Below, one piece after another: positions 61,401-64,000 of a stretch of DNA of 64,000 nucleotides. The DNA is taken from assembly GCF_028464065.1 (NCBI RefSeq), contig NZ_CP116808.1, positions 2,187,501 through 2,251,500 on the forward strand, written 5' to 3'. Within the stretch, counting starts at the first letter, position 1; every line of letters starts with the position of its first letter. The notes beneath the pieces were generated by a model that was given only the letters and a program-made list of their open reading frames with translations, made no database searches and was not told the origin of the DNA. The position numbers and the translations under genes are program-made. Source of the stretch: Saprospira sp. CCB-QB6. GTDB lineage: Bacteria > Bacteroidota > Bacteroidia > Chitinophagales > Saprospiraceae.

Positions 61401-61477
61401 GCCGGCATAGCTCAGTTGGCCAGAGCACGTGATTTGTAATCTCGGGGTCGTGGGTTCGAATCCCTCTGCCGGCTCCA
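61401..61477 (+). tRNA. tRNA-Thr (anticodon TGT)
   Basis: Acceptor arms gccggca and tgccggc pair; D arm gctc...gagc; anticodon loop tttgtaa; encoded CCA at the 3' end. The anticodon and T stems each contain a T-T opposition. First of a block of four tRNAs before tuf. Confidence 0.93.
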
Positions 61478-61498
61478 TTTTTTCTTTTCAAGATGTTT

Positions 61499-61581
61499 GG
61501 GGATGCGCCGAAGTTGGAGAGTCGGGGCAGACTGTAAATCTGTTGCTTATAGCTGAGGGGGTTCGAGTCCCTCCATCCCCA
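61499..61581 (+). tRNA. tRNA-Tyr (anticodon GTA)
   Basis: Acceptor ggggatg/catcccc, anticodon loop with gta, long variable arm as in class II tRNAs, T loop ttcgagt. CCA is not encoded. Confidence 0.93.
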
Positions 61582-61608
61582 CAGATTTTAATGATTACAC
61601 AGTATCAA

Positions 61609-61681
61609 GCGGGAGTAGCTCAGTTGGTAGAGCATTAGCCTTCCAAGCTAACGGTCGCGGGTTCGAGTCTCGTCTCCCGCT
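61609..61681 (+). tRNA. tRNA-Gly (anticodon TCC)
   Basis: Acceptor gcgggag/ctcccgc, anticodon stem ttagc/gctaa with loop cttccaa, T loop ttcgagt. CCA is not encoded. Confidence 0.93.
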
Positions 61682-61690
61682 CTACAGACG

Positions 61691-61716
61691 AAAAGGGAGT
61701 TAGTTCCCTTTTTGTC
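61691..61716 (+). terminator. Hairpin with T run between tRNA-Gly and tRNA-Thr
   Basis: Arms aaaaggga/tcccttttt-type with a six-base loop; may be a weak terminator or processing hairpin within the tRNA cluster. Confidence 0.5.
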
Positions 61717-61729
61717 TTTTTTATGACAA

Positions 61730-61804
<75 letters not shown>

Positions 61805-61906
61805 GTCTCTGTGTAAATAACGCGGTTGGGGGTGTATTTAATTCATCTTAGCCGAGTTTACGAGTAAGTTATATATTTATAAAATCATTTAACACCTATT
61901 TAAACA

Positions 61907-63094
<1,188 letters not shown>

Positions 63095-63118
63095 GAATAA
63101 CTTACTTTGAATATACAA

Positions 63119-63147
63119 AGTTGGGTGCTAAAAGCACCCAACTTTTA
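63119..63147 (+). terminator. Terminator after tuf
   Basis: Stem agttgggtgct/agcacccaact, loop aaa, followed by tttt. Read-through would reach tRNA-Trp and secE. Confidence 0.85.
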
Positions 63148-63150
63148 TAC

Positions 63151-63223
63151 ACGGGTGTGGCTCAATTGGTAGAGCAGCGGTCTCCAAAACCGCAGGTTGG
63201 GGGTTCGAGTCCCTCCGCCCGTG
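63151..63223 (+). tRNA. tRNA-Trp (anticodon CCA)
   Basis: Acceptor acgggtg/cgcccgt (one wobble), anticodon stem gcggt/accgc with loop ctccaaa, T loop ttcgagt. 3' CCA not encoded. Confidence 0.94.
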
Positions 63224-63238
63224 CAAAATCCTTAAATA

Positions 63239-63243
63239 GGAGG
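63239..63243 (+). promoter_or_regulatory. Strong ribosome binding site of secE
   Basis: GGAGG four bases before the secE ATG. Such a full Shine-Dalgarno is rare in this window. Confidence 0.75.
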
Positions 63244-63247
63244 CAAA

Positions 63248-63442
63248 ATGAATGATATCGTACAATATTTCCGCGACAGTTATAATGAGCTGAAGCATAA
63301 GGTGACTTGGCCAGCATGGAACGAGTTAGAACAAACCACTGTGGTAGTAATTGTTGCCTCCATTCTTTTGGCATTGCTATTATATGGTATGGACAAACTT
63401 GTAGTCTTTGTTCTGGAAGTCTTTTATAGCCTCGGTGGCTAG
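63248..63442 (+). CDS. secE: Preprotein translocase subunit SecE
   Basis: A 64-residue single-span subunit of the SecYEG channel. The N-terminal segment NDIVQYFRDSYNELKHKVTWPAWNELEQTT carries the conserved amphipathic helix and the KVTWP motif; the membrane helix lies at about 33-55. It is preceded by tRNA-Trp and followed by nusG, the usual bacterial order. Confidence 0.95.
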   Translation: MNDIVQYFRDSYNELKHKVTWPAWNELEQTTVVVIVASILLALLLYGMDKLVVFVLEVFYSLGG

Positions 63443-63498
63443 CTTAGATTTATCCTTAGGAAAAGCTACGACTACAAATCAAGAGAATTAAAGCTGTC

Positions 63499-64000
63499 AT
63501 GTCTACAAATTGGTATTGCCTTAGAGTAATTTCAAATAAAGAACGAAAAATCAAAGAGCGTTTAGATGCGCATATTGAACGTTCTAACTGGAGGGAGATT
63601 GTCCCCCACATTATTGTTCCCACTGAAAAAATTTATAAGATCCGCAATGGAAAGAAAGTAATTCAGGAACGTACATTAACTCCTGGTTACATTATGGTAG
63701 AAGCGGATCCACATCGTTTTACTGTTGAAATCATCCAAGCTATTGCTAATAGCAAGGATGTTATTCATTTTTTGGGCCGAGATAATCCAGAGCCTATGAA
63801 AGAGCATGAAGTAAAACGAATGCTTTCTCAGGTAGATTCTTCAGAGGAAGAAGGTGAGTCACTAGCAGATCCATTTATTATTGGAGAGGATGTAAAAGTG
63901 ATTGAAGGACCATTCCAAAACTTTATTGGTACTATCCAAGAAGTGAATGAAGAGAAGAAAAAGCTAAAGCTAATTATTAAAGTCTTTGGCCGGGGAACAG
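63499..64000 (+). CDS. nusG: Transcription termination/antitermination protein NusG (partial)
   Basis: The window ends inside this gene; 167 codons are visible. The N-terminal NGN domain starts STNWYCLRVISNKERKIKERL and contains RTLTPGYIMVEA; the KOW domain begins at DPFIIGEDVKVIEGPFQNFIGTIQEV. NusG links RNA polymerase to Rho or the ribosome. rplK would be expected next, beyond the window. Confidence 0.95.
   Translation, partial: MSTNWYCLRVISNKERKIKERLDAHIERSNWREIVPHIIVPTEKIYKIRNGKKVIQERTLTPGYIMVEADPHRFTVEIIQAIANSKDVIHFLGRDNPEPMKEHEVKRMLSQVDSSEEEGESLADPFIIGEDVKVIEGPFQNFIGTIQEVNEEKKKLKLIIKVFGRGT

Overview
The window looks like a chromosome segment of a member of the Bacteroidota, most likely family Saprospiraceae; a Saprospira grandis-like organism is my best guess, from memory of gene style rather than from a search. 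The evidence is: Bacteroidota-restricted families (DUF4270 lipoprotein, DUF4290, short glycogen-synthase-like protein beside panC, glmS), a three-subunit sdhCAB operon with one diheme-type cytochrome b, promoters of the form TTG-N18/19-TAnnTTTG in front of the tRNA cluster, and very few Shine-Dalgarno sites. Nothing marks it as plasmid or prophage; it is core chromosome with a heavy load of small dispersed repeats.

Layout. 1-7.0 kb: two hypothetical proteins, a lipoprotein cyclophilin, a PIG-L deacetylase, an alpha/beta hydrolase, a class I-like HMG-CoA reductase (mevalonate route to isoprenoids) and two paralogous EGF-like lipoproteins with tuf-like codon choice. 7.0-15 kb: a membrane-anchored MutS-family ATPase, a helical hypothetical protein and sdhCAB. 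15-23.5 kb: an exported ankyrin-thioredoxin fusion, trpS, a peroxiredoxin-like/flavin reductase pair, purine nucleoside phosphorylase, prfA and a DUF368 membrane protein. 23.5-26.7 kb: two leaderless peptidoglycan-binding hydrolases around an Ala/Lys/Glu-rich protein. 26.9-38.7 kb: a likely phosphorothioate-sensing HNH nuclease co-transcribed with pdxH, a Kdo-pathway isomerase, an LRR protein, an exported intradiol dioxygenase-like lipoprotein, pdxA with a long repeat tail, a low-molecular-weight phosphatase, a GH3-like enzyme overlapping a DCC protein, a 1-kb palindrome-rich gap and a hexapeptide acyltransferase. 38.8-49.6 kb: M16 peptidase, ECF sigma factor with a membrane partner, a fused peptide-type ABC ATPase, a zinc-ribbon hypothetical, a DUF1697 protein and an HTH-fused N6-adenine methyltransferase. 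49.9-60.4 kb: DUF4290, glmS, DUF4270, glycogen-synthase-like, panC, pyrophosphatase, asparagine synthase, kdsA. 60.9-64 kb: ribosome hibernation factor, tRNA-Thr/Tyr/Gly/Thr, tuf, tRNA-Trp, secE and the start of nusG.

Functional links: kdsD-like isomerase and kdsA both feed Kdo/LPS synthesis and glmS feeds amino-sugar synthesis; pdxA and pdxH are two steps of pyridoxal-phosphate synthesis; the tRNA-tuf-secE-nusG block is the conserved translation/transcription region.

The most striking unexplained signal is a family of GC-rich intergenic elements of about 120-245 bp. I count 22 copies, 11 in each orientation, none inside a gene. They share fixed blocks separated by hairpins whose stems differ between copies but stay self-complementary, which is what a structured RNA or DNA element would show. 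Composite copies and three alternative end modules suggest they mobilise or recombine. A second, smaller family of about 20-bp perfect palindromes clusters at 37.4-37.9 kb and one pair sits inside one of the large elements.
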